From Arcticibacter tournemirensis (GTDB lineage: Bacteria; Bacteroidota; Bacteroidia; Sphingobacteriales; Sphingobacteriaceae): a stretch of 64,000 bases of DNA. A program made the position numbers and the translations under genes. The DNA is taken from contig NZ_VFPL01000001.1 of the NCBI RefSeq assembly GCF_006716645.1, forward strand, positions 3,906,001 to 3,970,000, read 5' to 3'. Shown here piece after piece: positions 48,666 to 58,544 of the stretch (positions are counted from its first letter, which is position 1; each line of letters begins with the position of its first letter). A model generated the notes under the pieces. The model had not been told where the DNA came from and did no database searches. It saw nothing but the letters and a program-made list of their open reading frames with translations.

Positions 48666-51600
48666 TTAGTATTCCGTGGGCTGTAATTTTCTTTTCTTTG
48701 CCAGATACTCTGAAGGAACGATATTGTACTTTGCCTTAAACGCCCTTGCAAAATAATTAGGAGTAGAAAAGCCAACCTGATAAGCTATCTGCGCAATAGT
48801 GAGATCACTTTGTTCCAAAAGAATAATGGCCCGGTCGAGCTTTGCCGACCTGATAAATTCAACCGGACTCATCCCCGTGATTTCGGTGATCTTATTATAA
48901 AGTGATGCCCTGCTCATTAAAAGACTCCGTGCCATGCCCTCTACCGAAAGTTGAGGATTATTCAGATTCTCTTCAATGTAAACCAGGACCTTGTTAATCA
49001 GTTTTTCATTTTCCGACTGGATCTCAACAGCGGGCGGCAACACCTTAACCTGTTTCACATAAGTATCTTTCAACGTTTGATTGAGCATCAACAGGTTCTT
49101 CAGTTTAACATTCAGGACCGCAAAGTTAAACGGTTTCGTCATGTAATCATTAGCCCCCGATTCCAGCCCCTTTATCTGCTCATCTTCGAGAGTCGAGGCC
49201 GTCAGCAAGATCAGCGGAATATGCGACGTTCTTTTGTCGGCTTTCAACTTGCGGCTAAGCTCAATGCCGCTCATAACAGGCATATTAACATCACAAACTA
49301 TAATATCCGGATGATGCGCCAGCGCGCGCTGCCATCCTTCCTTTCCATTAGTGGCTTCATATATCCTGTATGATAACTTCAAATTATCTTTAATGTAAAA
49401 TCTGAAGTCATCATCGTCCTCCACGATGAGCACAGAAGCGCCGTCCGGCATCCTGTTCTGCTGGTTTGGAATAGTACCTCCTGTTTCTGCCGGTATTGCA
49501 GCCTCACGGCAGTGCCGTTCCTCAATTCCGTCCACCCCGGTTTCGGGTAAAGCAAAAGGAATGGACACAACAAAACTGCTGCCTTTTCTCTGCTCACTTT
49601 GTACGTCTACAGACCCGCCATGCATTTTGGTAAACTCCTTTACAATCGAAAGGCCAATACCAGTGCCCTGATTAAGTACCAGGGGACCCGGGTCATGTTG
49701 AAAAAAGCGGTTAAAGAGTTTTCTTTGCGCCTCGGCGGGAATACCTATACCCGAATCCGAAACAATGATATCAAGCACAAGCACTCCTTCAGAGCTCTCT
49801 TCTTCACGGGCAATAATTTCAACAAGTATCTCGCCTCCCTCCTGTGTGAATTTGAACGCATTTGAAAGTAAATTAAAAAGGATCCTTTCAATCTTGTCGT
49901 GATCAAAAAGCACGAACGCATTCGTAATATCTGCAGAAAATTTAAAACTGATATTCTTTCTCGCCGCTACATCACAAAACGAGTCGGCAATATCCCTTGA
50001 AAAAGAGATGATATCTCCAGCGGCAAGATGAAGCTTTAATTCCTGTTCTTCCATTTTTCTGAAGTCAAGCAATTGATTCACAAGGTTCATCAAGCGACGT
50101 CCATTACGTCTGATTAAACTTAACTGGCTAGAAAATGCCGGTTCGCTTATTTTTTCAATCAACGCCTCTACCGGCCCGACGATGAGGGATAGCGGTGTCC
50201 TGAACTCATGACTAAGATTCGTAAGAAACTTAATTTTCATCAGATCCATCTGATGAAGGTGCTCAGCCTGACGGCGCTCCTGTTCAATTAACTGCCTTGC
50301 TTCTATCCGCTCCTTTTCGAGGGCAAACTTCATTTCCAGTTTTTTTATTCCACGATACCTGATCCAGAAAATGGTACCGATTACGCTGAGAGCATAAAAG
50401 ATGTAAGCGTAGATAGTACGCCAAAACGGAGGAGAGACATTGATGATGACCGAGCGGCCCTTTTTATTCCATATACCGTCGTTATTACTTGCCCTTACCT
50501 CAAATATATACTCCCCCGGATCCAGGTTGGTATAATACGCAGTATGCTCTTTTCCAGCCTGTATCCAGTCCTTATCAACACCTTTAAGACGGTACTCATA
50601 CTGATTTTGCTCTGATATCGTATAATTTAATGCGACAAAGGTGATTGAGAAATTGTCCTTATACCTTAGATCGATCTCCTTTGCAATTAATATCGATTGC
50701 TTCAATGGGCCGTCGTCAGAAGGAATAACATTAGAATTATTTACCCTTAGATTGGTAAGTACCACAGGAGGAACATTGCGATTCATCCGCAGTACCGAAG
50801 GATCAAAATAATTAAACCCCTCCTGTCCTCCAAAGAACAAGGTTCCGTCAGACATACAAAGGCCGGCTCCGAGCACAAAAGGACTGTTTTGAAGCCCGTT
50901 ATGGTGCGAGTAATTTTTAAATTTCCTGGTTAAGGGATCAAAGCTGCTTATCCCTTTATTAGTGCTCAGCCAGATCTTGCCATCCTTGTCCTCAACAATC
51001 GTCTGAACGCCGTCGTTAACAAGTCCGTCTTTTTCGGAGTATGTTACAAAACGACCACTTTTCCTGTCAAGTAAACTAAGTCCTCCACCGTTGGTGCCAA
51101 CCCAAATATTCCCTTTGCTGTCTTCCTTGATTGTGATAATATAATTGTTAGGAAGCCCGTTCTTTTCCTTGGAATAGAACGTAAACCGGCGGGTCCTGGG
51201 GTTCCTCACAGAAATACCCCCGCCAAAAGTACCGATCCACATATTGCCGTTACTGTCCTCTTCCAGCGCCCTGATAACCAGATGAGAAAGATGATTACGA
51301 TCCCCCGGTTTAGCCGGATTATGCAGCAACTTTTCAATCAGTCCGGTTGACGGGTTATAGAGATTTATCCCACCGCCGTTGGTGCCTATCCAGACATTGC
51401 CTCTTCTGTCTTCACGGATGCAGAAGATATCGCTGAAATTCAGGTTAGACGGGCCCCCGCCTTTAACCAGGTGAGTACTGCTGCCTGTTTTAACATCAAC
51501 AATATATACCCCGTCAAGGAAAGTCCCCACCCATAACTTGTTATCTTTTGTCATCTCCAGGGCAAGAACCGACAACCGTTTATTGCTCCCGGCAACACCT

Positions 51601-52808
51601 GCGGCAACCTGATAATGAGTAAAAAGTCCGCTGTTTGGATGAAATAAATCAACCCCTCCACCGTCGGTCCCTACAAACACACCCTTTCCCCGGTACTCGG
51701 CGAAGGAGGTTACTACAGGTGCACTAAGTCCGTTCACATCGAAGGGATTGCTCTCCACTGCTTTAAAGCTGGTATAGTTCTGATCGTATTTGCTTACCCC
51801 TCCCTGAAACGTCCCGATCCATCCAATTCCGTTTGCATCAAAGCAAATGGAACGAATTGACTTAGACCTCAAACTGCTTCTGTTTCGCCGGTCAGCCCGG
51901 TACCTATAAACAAAACCACTATCAATATTTACAACATTTAATCCATCTTCGGTACCCAGCCATACCAAACCATCTTTAGCCGTTTTAACAGCATATACTA
52001 TCTCACTGCTGATATTTGAAGAGCCACTTCCCTGATTGAGTGTCATTACTTGTTTTCCTGCAAAACTTAACACATACAGGCCTCTCATGGTCCCGGCAAT
52101 GATATGCCCTTTTTTATCTTCAGTTAACGACAAAATATATCCTGGCTCAGCCATAGAATTCAGCACGCGCGTAAATTTACCCGTACTTTTATCGTGACGA
52201 TAGAGGCCGGCATTTGTTCCGATCCACATGTTCTTCCTTGAGTCTCTGAATAGCGCAATAATAATATTTGTGTGTAAATCGCCTTTCGACTTCCCCTCCC
52301 TGTAAATGCGGATAACCTTTCGGGTTGCGCGGTTCACTACAAAAAGCCCGTTATAAGAACCTATCCAGATATTTCCGAGGTGGTCCTCAGAAATGGAAGT
52401 GGCGGCCATGTTCACAACCGAAGGATTGTATGCGGTAAGATTTACAAACTCATCTTTATTCCTGTCGTAAATGCTCACCGCTCCTCCATTCGTTGCCACC
52501 CATAACGAGCCGTCTGAATCTTCAAAAAGAGAAGTAACATGATTTACAGGTAATGAAGCCTCCTGGCCACTGATATGCCTGTAAACTTTAAAAGAAGTAC
52601 CGTCAAAGCGGTTCAGTCCATCTTCGGTGGCAATCCACAAAAAACCGAAATGATCCTCAAGCACTGAATTGACAGTATTCGAAGACAAACCGTCCCTGGA
52701 AGTAAAGGTAGTAAAGTTAAGATCCGGCTCCTTTCCTGTCAGCTGAAACGAAAAAATAAAACACAGAACGTATAGGCCGGCTTTTTTTAAAGGTATGTTC
52801 CTATTCAT
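48666..52808 (-). CDS. Hybrid two-component system sensor/AraC regulator (HTCS)
   Basis: One-protein sensor and transcription activator of the kind that controls Bacteroidota PULs. In 1380 residues it has a signal peptide (about 1-25), two seven-bladed Reg_prop propellers (about 30-670, repeated W-I/V-G-T blades), a Y_Y_Y domain (about 720-792), one membrane helix (about 797-815), HisKA with H867 in NLSHEFRTP, an ATPase domain (N983, GTGIGLSIV at 1048), a receiver with D1173 in VCDVNMPVMSG, and an AraC helix-turn-helix domain (about 1275-1372). The periplasmic propellers bind a specific oligosaccharide, probably a xylan fragment. No operator copy lies directly before it (87-base gap to the CE1 gene), so it may be read through from GH43-CE1 and thus be self-induced. 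It is the only regulator in the window. Confidence 0.95.
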   Translation of the reverse strand: MNRNIPLKKAGLYVLCFIFSFQLTGKEPDLNFTTFTSRDGLSSNTVNSVLEDHFGFLWIATEDGLNRFDGTSFKVYRHISGQEASLPVNHVTSLFEDSDGSLWVATNGGAVSIYDRNKDEFVNLTAYNPSVVNMAATSISEDHLGNIWIGSYNGLFVVNRATRKVIRIYREGKSKGDLHTNIIIALFRDSRKNMWIGTNAGLYRHDKSTGKFTRVLNSMAEPGYILSLTEDKKGHIIAGTMRGLYVLSFAGKQVMTLNQGSGSSNISSEIVYAVKTAKDGLVWLGTEDGLNVVNIDSGFVYRYRADRRNRSSLRSKSIRSICFDANGIGWIGTFQGGVSKYDQNYTSFKAVESNPFDVNGLSAPVVTSFAEYRGKGVFVGTDGGGVDLFHPNSGLFTHYQVAAGVAGSNKRLSVLALEMTKDNKLWVGTFLDGVYIVDVKTGSSTHLVKGGGPSNLNFSDIFCIREDRRGNVWIGTNGGGINLYNPSTGLIEKLLHNPAKPGDRNHLSHLVIRALEEDSNGNMWIGTFGGGISVRNPRTRRFTFYSKEKNGLPNNYIITIKEDSKGNIWVGTNGGGLSLLDRKSGRFVTYSEKDGLVNDGVQTIVEDKDGKIWLSTNKGISSFDPLTRKFKNYSHHNGLQNSPFVLGAGLCMSDGTLFFGGQEGFNYFDPSVLRMNRNVPPVVLTNLRVNNSNVIPSDDGPLKQSILIAKEIDLRYKDNFSITFVALNYTISEQNQYEYRLKGVDKDWIQAGKEHTAYYTNLDPGEYIFEVRASNNDGIWNKKGRSVIINVSPPFWRTIYAYIFYALSVIGTIFWIRYRGIKKLEMKFALEKERIEARQLIEQERRQAEHLHQMDLMKIKFLTNLSHEFRTPLSLIVGPVEALIEKISEPAFSSQLSLIRRNGRRLMNLVNQLLDFRKMEEQELKLHLAAGDIISFSRDIADSFCDVAARKNISFKFSADITNAFVLFDHDKIERILFNLLSNAFKFTQEGGEILVEIIAREEESSEGVLVLDIIVSDSGIGIPAEAQRKLFNRFFQHDPGPLVLNQGTGIGLSIVKEFTKMHGGSVDVQSEQRKGSSFVVSIPFALPETGVDGIEERHCREAAIPAETGGTIPNQQNRMPDGASVLIVEDDDDFRFYIKDNLKLSYRIYEATNGKEGWQRALAHHPDIIVCDVNMPVMSGIELSRKLKADKRTSHIPLILLTASTLEDEQIKGLESGANDYMTKPFNFAVLNVKLKNLLMLNQTLKDTYVKQVKVLPPAVEIQSENEKLINKVLVYIEENLNNPQLSVEGMARSLLMSRASLYNKITEITGMSPVEFIRSAKLDRAIILLEQSDLTIAQIAYQVGFSTPNYFARAFKAKYNIVPSEYLAKKRKLQPTEY

Positions 52809-52895
52809 GTAGAGGTCTTTTCAATAATTAGTAGTTTCGCTAAATTTAATCATCCTCACATAAAAAAGGAATAAACGCAGGTAATTTTTTAAGCA

Positions 52896-54053
<1,158 letters not shown>

Positions 54054-54070
54054 TTACAATAAAGAGTAAA

Positions 54071-55432
54071 TTAATACGAGCCCTCTTTTTCGAAGCATAG
54101 CCAGTCGACTTCTACATCGCCCTCACCTTTCATTACCACGAACAGGTCTTTTTGCCCTGTATACCTTTTTGACAGCTTCGCATTGACCACTTTCCATGAA
54201 GCAGTAACAGGAACTTCCACCTCGGCGATCACCGGCCCGGACAATGAGTTCAGCCGTATCTCAAGAATCCCTGAAGTTTTCGAAGAAGCCAGCACGCTTA
54301 CCGATCCGGGTGCTTTACTCCCAAAATCTACACGGTTATACTGCAGCCATGCATCTGCAGAATTAAACCTTGTTTTCCATCCTTTAAAACGATCGGCTGT
54401 GTCAATAAACGCAATGGAAATGCCCCTGTCACTTATTTTACTATAACGGTCGATCTGTATTTTCTGTAATGCAGGCGTCAGGCCTACGCCTCTCAAAGTG
54501 GGTATTACTTTTCTGATAGTTCCGTCTTCATTAAAGAACAGACTATCCAGCCTCACCGACCTGTTCTTGTCGAATTTCGGGGAGTAATCATTATGATGAT
54601 AAAACAGATACCATTGATTCCGGAATTTAATGATAGAATGATGGTTGGTCCAGCAACCTGTTGGAGATTCGTCCATAATCACGCCTGTCTTTTTAAAGGG
54701 TCCTAATGGATTATCGCCTACAGCATATTCAAGGCGTTCTATCTTATTTTCAACATGGGGATAGGTTAAGTAATAGCTCCCCCTACGTTCAAATAAATAA
54801 GGACCTTCCTTCAATCCTTTTTCAGGAAGATTCAGAAGGATAAAAGGTTCAGATGCCAGTTCAAGCATGTTATCTTTCAGCTTTGCGCCGAATATATGCC
54901 CCTGCGACCAGTACAAATAAGCCTGTCCGTCATTGTCAATAAACACATTCGGGTCTATTCCTTTCACATTTTTTATCGGAGAAGGCTGGGGAACAAAAGG
55001 GCCTGTCGGTTTGTCGGCCACAGCCACTCCAATAGCGAACCCCTTTCCCCCGCTTGTATCAGCGGGAGTGGCAGGGAAATAAAAATAGTATTTCCCATTT
55101 CTGAAAATGCAGTCGGGAGCCCACATGTTGTAGCTGTCAGGCTTCACCCATGGCACCTTGTTCTGCGTGATGATCACCCCGTGATCTGTCCATTCCCTAA
55201 GATTTCCGGAAGAAAACACATGGTAGTCTTCCATACAGAACCAACCGGGGCGGCCCTTACCAGGCACTACCGGAATATCATGAGACGGATAAACATATAC
55301 ACTGTCGCCAAAGACCCTGGCAGATGGATCAGCAGTATACTGCCCTGTGATGAAGGGATTCTGAGCAAAAAGGCTTTTACAAACAAATACCATCACCAAT
55401 TGCGAAACAAGGAAGAAACTTTTCTTAAGCAT
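54071..55432 (-). CDS. GH43 glycosidase with C-terminal CBM6-like domain
   Basis: Exported family 43 enzyme of 453 residues, signal peptide to about residue 23. The base is D35 in TADPSAR, D160 in KGIDPNVF and the acid E209 in LKEGPYLF. The last 130 residues form a beta-sandwich like CBM6 (ends VEVDWLCFE). The subfamily is not clear to me: it differs from the two GH43_29-like proteins in having EGPYLFERRGSYYLTYP and WTNHHSI. Arabinofuranosidase or xylosidase activity on xylan is likely. It is probably co-transcribed with the CE1 gene 53 bases downstream and is preceded by site G. Confidence 0.9.
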   Translation of the reverse strand: MLKKSFFLVSQLVMVFVCKSLFAQNPFITGQYTADPSARVFGDSVYVYPSHDIPVVPGKGRPGWFCMEDYHVFSSGNLREWTDHGVIITQNKVPWVKPDSYNMWAPDCIFRNGKYYFYFPATPADTSGGKGFAIGVAVADKPTGPFVPQPSPIKNVKGIDPNVFIDNDGQAYLYWSQGHIFGAKLKDNMLELASEPFILLNLPEKGLKEGPYLFERRGSYYLTYPHVENKIERLEYAVGDNPLGPFKKTGVIMDESPTGCWTNHHSIIKFRNQWYLFYHHNDYSPKFDKNRSVRLDSLFFNEDGTIRKVIPTLRGVGLTPALQKIQIDRYSKISDRGISIAFIDTADRFKGWKTRFNSADAWLQYNRVDFGSKAPGSVSVLASSKTSGILEIRLNSLSGPVIAEVEVPVTASWKVVNAKLSKRYTGQKDLFVVMKGEGDVEVDWLCFEKEGSY

Positions 55433-55559
55433 AAGAATGTATTGTTAGCCAGAAAGCATTGGCTTTAGAAGGTCAGTCTTTCGGGCAACTTCTTAATAAT
55501 CGGTTTAAAACTGACGGCAAGATCGCAAACAAACGCGAGTAAGGATGGCATGAATGGTA

Positions 55560-55579
55560 AATATCATAGCACAAATGTC
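55560..55579 (-). promoter_or_regulatory. Operator copy, site G, in front of GH43-CE1-regulator
   Basis: On the minus strand from 55579 the element reads GACATTTGTGCTATGATATT, with TT before it, so TTGACATTT and CTAT match site B exactly. At offset 55 there is no good -7 box (GATCTTGC), and the T-run is broken. It may be a weaker or differently spaced promoter. The GH43 start is about 130 bases away. Confidence 0.5.
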
Positions 55580-55698
55580 AATCGGAGAATCGGTCGTCTA
55601 CCTGGCAGATAGGTTGTACGACACAGCAAACTCAACAAACCAGCTTCGGCTGTCTGCTTTCATAACAGGATCTGGCTTTGTCCCTAACGGCACGGTAA

Positions 55699-55968
55699 TT
55701 ACAGTCCATGGAGAATGATCTGAAACAGCGAATATTCTATCCTGGGCTTTACCGGAAACTGACCGTATACATGCCACCAGCGATCAGGCCGCCAGTCAAA
55801 ATCGATAAAAGGGATGATCTGGTTTCCAAAGAACTGCCTGGAATAAGCCAGTCCGAAACCAATGAACAGCGCCTGCCTGATAAAAATGGAGATCACATGA
55901 ACTCCGAAGCCGGTGGCTTTCTGGATTGCGATTTCCTTAATCTTCTCATAAATAGTCAGAAGAACCAA
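55699..55968 (-). pseudogene. Fragment of an FtsX-like ABC transporter permease
   Basis: The open frame is 89 codons. Its first 40 residues (VLLTIYEKIKEIAIQKATGF, then an amphipathic and a hydrophobic stretch) match the conserved loop and following helix of MacB/LolC-type FtsX permeases, where IYEKxxEIAIxKAxGF is typical. The remaining 50 residues do not look like the family, and a neighbouring frame reads ILTGGLIAGG, similar to the last FtsX helix. I read this as a decayed 3' part of a permease gene. No ATPase partner or full copy is in the window. Confidence 0.5.
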
Positions 55969-56019
55969 TTAATTTGATAAACCATCCATATCGGGACATG
56001 AAGCGGACATACCGTCCTG

Positions 56020-56994
56020 TCATTTAAGTACAGGCACAATAACCTCAGGTGCTTTCACACTGAACTTATAAAGGCCAGCCTCGGCATCCCATTGTTTTAC
56101 GATCGGAACGATACGTGTCCTCCTTGGGCTTACCCGTCCACGGTCAAAGTGAACATGGTATACATAATACAATTGCCCGTCTAGTCCTTCAAACAGATCT
56201 CCATGACCGGAACCATTTTCACCCAGTAAGGACCGATGAATGATCGGACTATTCCTTTGCTTTACCCAGGGGCCATAAGGCGTATCAGAAACCGCATAAC
56301 CAACAGAATAGTCTATATTTTCAAAATGGTTGGCTGAATAAAACAGATAGTATTTACCTTGTAGTTTGACAACCGTAGGGCCTTCCATAATTGGTGCCGA
56401 TTTATAATTTGGAGTAGCCTCCCAGGCTTCAGTCTGGCCAAAACACCTCTTTAAGGTTTCAGGTTTGAGCTTGCCCGTCTTCAGATCAAACTCCGCCACC
56501 CACAAGTAATTGCCGTTATTAAAACGAACATGGTATAAATAATACTTGCCGTCGTCGTCTCTGAAAATGAAAGGGTCAATATTCTTGACTGAACCGTCAA
56601 TTGGAGTGATATTCTTTTGACGGTAAGGCCCCAATACCGACTTTGACTGAGCTAATACTGTTTGTTCATTAGCGGTATATGCCAGGTAATAAGTATCCCT
56701 TTCCCTGAGTATCTGTGGCGCCCAGAATCCCCTGGTCCCATAAGCCGCATCACCCTTGTTCAGTATCATGTATACCGAGTCTGTTGCCCCTGCAGGCGGA
56801 GCCCACGACTTCAAATCTGTAGACTCAAGAACATTAAACCCCGGTCGTCCATGATTTCCTCCCGTCCCGGTCATGTAATATTTGCCGCCTTCAACGTAGA
56901 TAGTCGGGTCGGCAAAAAATATTTCTCTATTCTCCTGAGCTGCTAGTTGCAGAGCAGTGAGCAAAATGATGCAACTGATAATAATAGGTTTCAT
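56020..56994 (-). CDS. GH43 glycosidase, single-domain
   Basis: Exported family 43 enzyme of 324 residues, signal peptide to about residue 20, without any accessory domain. The base is D29 in FFADPTIY, D140 in KNIDPFIF, and the acid E204 in PIMEGPTV. Its start overlaps the sulfatase stop by 4 bases (ATGA), so the two are translationally coupled and likely act on the same glycan. Family 43 includes arabinofuranosidases, xylosidases and exo-galactanases; with a sulfatase neighbour the substrate is open. It is the last gene of Region 2. Confidence 0.9.
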   Translation of the reverse strand: MKPIIISCIILLTALQLAAQENREIFFADPTIYVEGGKYYMTGTGGNHGRPGFNVLESTDLKSWAPPAGATDSVYMILNKGDAAYGTRGFWAPQILRERDTYYLAYTANEQTVLAQSKSVLGPYRQKNITPIDGSVKNIDPFIFRDDDGKYYLYHVRFNNGNYLWVAEFDLKTGKLKPETLKRCFGQTEAWEATPNYKSAPIMEGPTVVKLQGKYYLFYSANHFENIDYSVGYAVSDTPYGPWVKQRNSPIIHRSLLGENGSGHGDLFEGLDGQLYYVYHVHFDRGRVSPRRTRIVPIVKQWDAEAGLYKFSVKAPEVIVPVLK

Positions 56995-58526
56995 TTCTTT
57001 GTTGTAGGTGATTTAATCAACTGGTTTAACTTAATGGCCATCTCCTTCACTTTATCAGGATAATGGTTCGCTAAATTATTCTTTTCTTTAGGATCTTTTT
57101 TCAAATTATATAATTGAGGAGTGTTTTGCAGGCCGGAAGCAACGTCCTTATTTGCAAGCCAGTCAGGCGTAGACTTAGTTTGAGGTGCGATGTATTTCCA
57201 ATCGCCGGAACGCAAAGACATGGTAAATGACTCTTCAATCATAGTTTCCCTGCCTTTCGTAGATTCACCTAATAAAACGGAGAGCATATCAAAACTATCA
57301 GGAGCAGTAGATTTTCCGGCAATATCCTGGCCCACTAAGTTGGCGAGAGATGCAAAAAAATCAACCTGGCTAATCAATGCATCACTTTTACCCGGTTTTA
57401 TTATACCCGGCCAGTAAGCAATTGTTGGTACTCTTGAACCTCCTTCATAAGCACTATATTTACCTCCTTTGAAAATGCCTGCAGGTTGGTGAGTTCCAAG
57501 ATTTGTAACAGCCTGATCTGTATAACCGTCATCCAGAACAGGACCGTTATCACTGCTGAATATGATGAGTGTATTTTTGTCAATTCTCAATTCTTTCAGC
57601 GTTTTTATCACCTCCCCCGCCATCCAATCCATCTGTACAATAACATCTCCCCTTGGCCCCATTTTAGTGGCGCCCGCAAACTTTTGATTTGGCGCTCTGG
57701 GTACGTGTATATCTGGCAAAGCAAAATAGAGAAAAAAGGGCCGGCTCATATTTTGACTTATAAACTCTTTAGCCTTTACAGTCAAAACATTCGGAAATTC
57801 TTCGTCTTTCCAATAGGCTTTGTGCCCGCCGCTCATGAAACCTATCCGGCTGATGCCATTCACGATTGTACCGCTGTGTTGACTATCAGCTTTCATTTTC
57901 ATTAACTCTTCATCTTCCAGGCCAATGGGATCGGGACCTATACGTTTATTGTAATTTACAATTATAGGATCAGAGGGATCAAGATTTACAACCTTATGGT
58001 TTTCAACAAAAACAGTTGGTACACGGTCTGGCGTGGCAGGAATTAGAAAGCTATAGTCAAAACCAATCTCCAGAGGTCCCGGTTTAATATCTCCGTTCCA
58101 ATCCGGCGATCCATCCCCGAGGCCCAAATGCCATTTACCAACCACACCAGTTTTATATCCCGCTTTTTTTAACATAGCAGGCAAGGTTTCCTGTGCTGTA
58201 TTTATAATCAACGGCGCGTCACCAGGTAAAATGGCGGCGTTATTTCTGAAAGCATAACTTCCCGTTAACAGCGAAAATCTCGACGGCGTACAAGTGGAAG
58301 CCGAGCAATGGGCATCGGTAAAAAGAAGCCCATTCCTTGCCAGTTTATCAACGTTCGGTGTGATTACCGACTTTGCTCCGTAGCAACTTACATCGCCATA
58401 TCCAAGATCATCAACATATATAAACACGATATTAGGCTTTTGGCTGATTTTAGCCTTCCTTTGAGTACACGAAATCACTAAGACGAAGACAATCGTAAAA
58501 TTCAATAGAACAAGCTTTTTAACCAT
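56991..58526 (-). CDS. S1-family sulfatase (formylglycine type), lipoprotein
   Basis: Exported sulfatase of 511 residues with lipobox C20 (LVISC). The formylglycine motif is C79-TPSR, followed by LLTG. Metal-binding D39 and D40 lie in YVDDLGYGD. GKWHLG is near residue 130 and SSDNGP in the C-terminal half. The protein needs an anaerobic or aerobic formylglycine-generating enzyme encoded elsewhere. It presumably removes sulfate esters from a glycan imported or bound by the adjacent SusCD, and the coupled GH43 supports a sulfated pentosan or galactan. The S1 subfamily, and with it the substrate, cannot be read by eye. Confidence 0.93.
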   Translation of the reverse strand: MVKKLVLLNFTIVFVLVISCTQRKAKISQKPNIVFIYVDDLGYGDVSCYGAKSVITPNVDKLARNGLLFTDAHCSASTCTPSRFSLLTGSYAFRNNAAILPGDAPLIINTAQETLPAMLKKAGYKTGVVGKWHLGLGDGSPDWNGDIKPGPLEIGFDYSFLIPATPDRVPTVFVENHKVVNLDPSDPIIVNYNKRIGPDPIGLEDEELMKMKADSQHSGTIVNGISRIGFMSGGHKAYWKDEEFPNVLTVKAKEFISQNMSRPFFLYFALPDIHVPRAPNQKFAGATKMGPRGDVIVQMDWMAGEVIKTLKELRIDKNTLIIFSSDNGPVLDDGYTDQAVTNLGTHQPAGIFKGGKYSAYEGGSRVPTIAYWPGIIKPGKSDALISQVDFFASLANLVGQDIAGKSTAPDSFDMLSVLLGESTKGRETMIEESFTMSLRSGDWKYIAPQTKSTPDWLANKDVASGLQNTPQLYNLKKDPKEKNNLANHYPDKVKEMAIKLNQLIKSPTTKK

Positions 58527-58544
58527 GATATTTTATCTTCAGCA

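Larger units (their letters stand above)
55433..56019. other. 587-base gap between the two PULs
   Basis: The gap holds the operator copy of site G (55560-55579), a fragment of an FtsX-like permease on the minus strand (55699-55968), and a second minus-strand open stretch (55598-55783, no clear start, reading like SVSGKAQDRIFAVSDH) that I cannot assign. The mixture of frame-shifted coding remnants suggests past insertion and decay at the junction. Confidence 0.55.

Noticed and set aside
48951-49373. 140-codon plus-strand open frame opposite the regulator gene
   Set aside because: It lies opposite the receiver and AraC domains, which are fully conserved on the minus strand; no signal or domain is seen in it.
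52809-52895. Possible eighth operator before the regulator gene (minus strand, TTTATTCCTTTTTT)
   Set aside because: It keeps only TTTAT and a T-run, lacks RACA and CTA, and has no -7 box at the expected place.
54896-55468. 190-codon open frame on the plus strand across the GH43 gene
   Set aside because: It is wholly antisense to a GH43 gene with intact catalytic motifs, has no recognisable domain and a composition expected of a shadow frame.
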